NCBI GenBank assembly: GCA_030630065.1
Contig: DAOVNU010000052.1
Span: 1-6,081, forward strand
Direction of reading: 5' to 3'
DNA length: 6,081 nucleotides
Origin: a bacterium
GTDB lineage: Bacteria > Ratteibacteria > UBA8468
The first letter of the stretch is position 1, and each line of letters begins with the position of its first letter. The notes beneath the pieces were generated by a model. That model was not told the DNA's origin, did not search any database, and saw nothing but the letters and a program-made list of their open reading frames with translations. The translations under genes were made by a program, and so were the position numbers. Shown here piece by piece: positions 6,017-6,081 of this stretch.

Positions 6017-6081
6017 AGTTGGATAAAGAAAAATGTGTTGGCTGTGGAATCTGCGTGGATACCTGCGAGAAAGGTGTGTTG
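5998..6081 (+). CDS. 4Fe-4S ferredoxin-like protein, N-terminal fragment
   Basis: The first 28 residues are visible before the window ends, starting MAEKKVKLDKEKCVGCGICV. Seen: Cys13, Cys16, Cys19 and Cys23 form a CxxCxxCxxxC motif, which binds a [4Fe-4S] cluster. The residue after the fourth Cys is Glu, not the Pro usual in bacterial ferredoxins. The gene starts inside gltD (19-base overlap) behind a strong ribosome binding site, so it is part of the same operon. Inference: it may be the electron partner of the GltD-type protein, or the N-terminus of a larger Fe-S oxidoreductase subunit. The fragment cannot decide between a small ferredoxin and a longer protein. Confidence 0.8.
   Translation, partial: MAEKKVKLDKEKCVGCGICVDTCEKGVL

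Overview
This window looks like chromosomal DNA from a diderm (Gram-negative-type), probably anaerobic or microaerophilic bacterium. A CMP-Kdo synthetase start at the left edge implies LPS synthesis. The DHAD is of the oxygen-sensitive [4Fe-4S]-like type, and iron-sulfur and flavin enzymes dominate the right part. An ELM1-family protein beside a Kdo gene, and dispersed repeats familiar from metagenomic genomes, would fit an uncultured lineage such as Omnitrophota. That placement is a weak inference.

Layout. Positions 1-1220 are read on the minus strand: an ELM1-like (COG3660/DUF1022-type) protein is followed, after a 69-base gap, by the first 20 codons of kdsB, which runs off the left edge. 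Positions 1221-1317 are a 97-base divergent intergenic region. It holds a near-consensus sigma70-type promoter facing right and a short fragment of a dispersed-type repeat. From 1318 to the right edge, four plus-strand genes are packed without gaps: ilvD, nadB, a gltD-type NADPH oxidoreductase, and the first 28 codons of a 4Fe-4S ferredoxin-like gene. The ilvD/nadB and nadB/gltD junctions are both ATGA overlaps, and gltD overlaps the ferredoxin gene by 19 bases.

How the genes fit together. The right-hand set reads as one operon for amino-acid and cofactor biosynthesis: branched-chain keto acids (IlvD), the first step from aspartate to NAD (NadB), and NADPH-linked electron transfer probably serving glutamate synthesis (GltD type), with a ferredoxin-like protein next to it. 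All are Fe-S or flavin proteins. The left-hand set belongs to the cell envelope.

The most striking feature lies inside gltD. A 75-base, two-unit palindromic repeat of the 'GTTGCGAG...GCAATC' type (4943-5017) sits in frame exactly between the Fe-S domain and the FAD domain and is translated as 25 extra, basic, low-complexity residues. It resembles the in-frame palindromic elements known from Rickettsia (RPE). No tRNA, rRNA, CRISPR array, transposase gene or clear terminator was seen.
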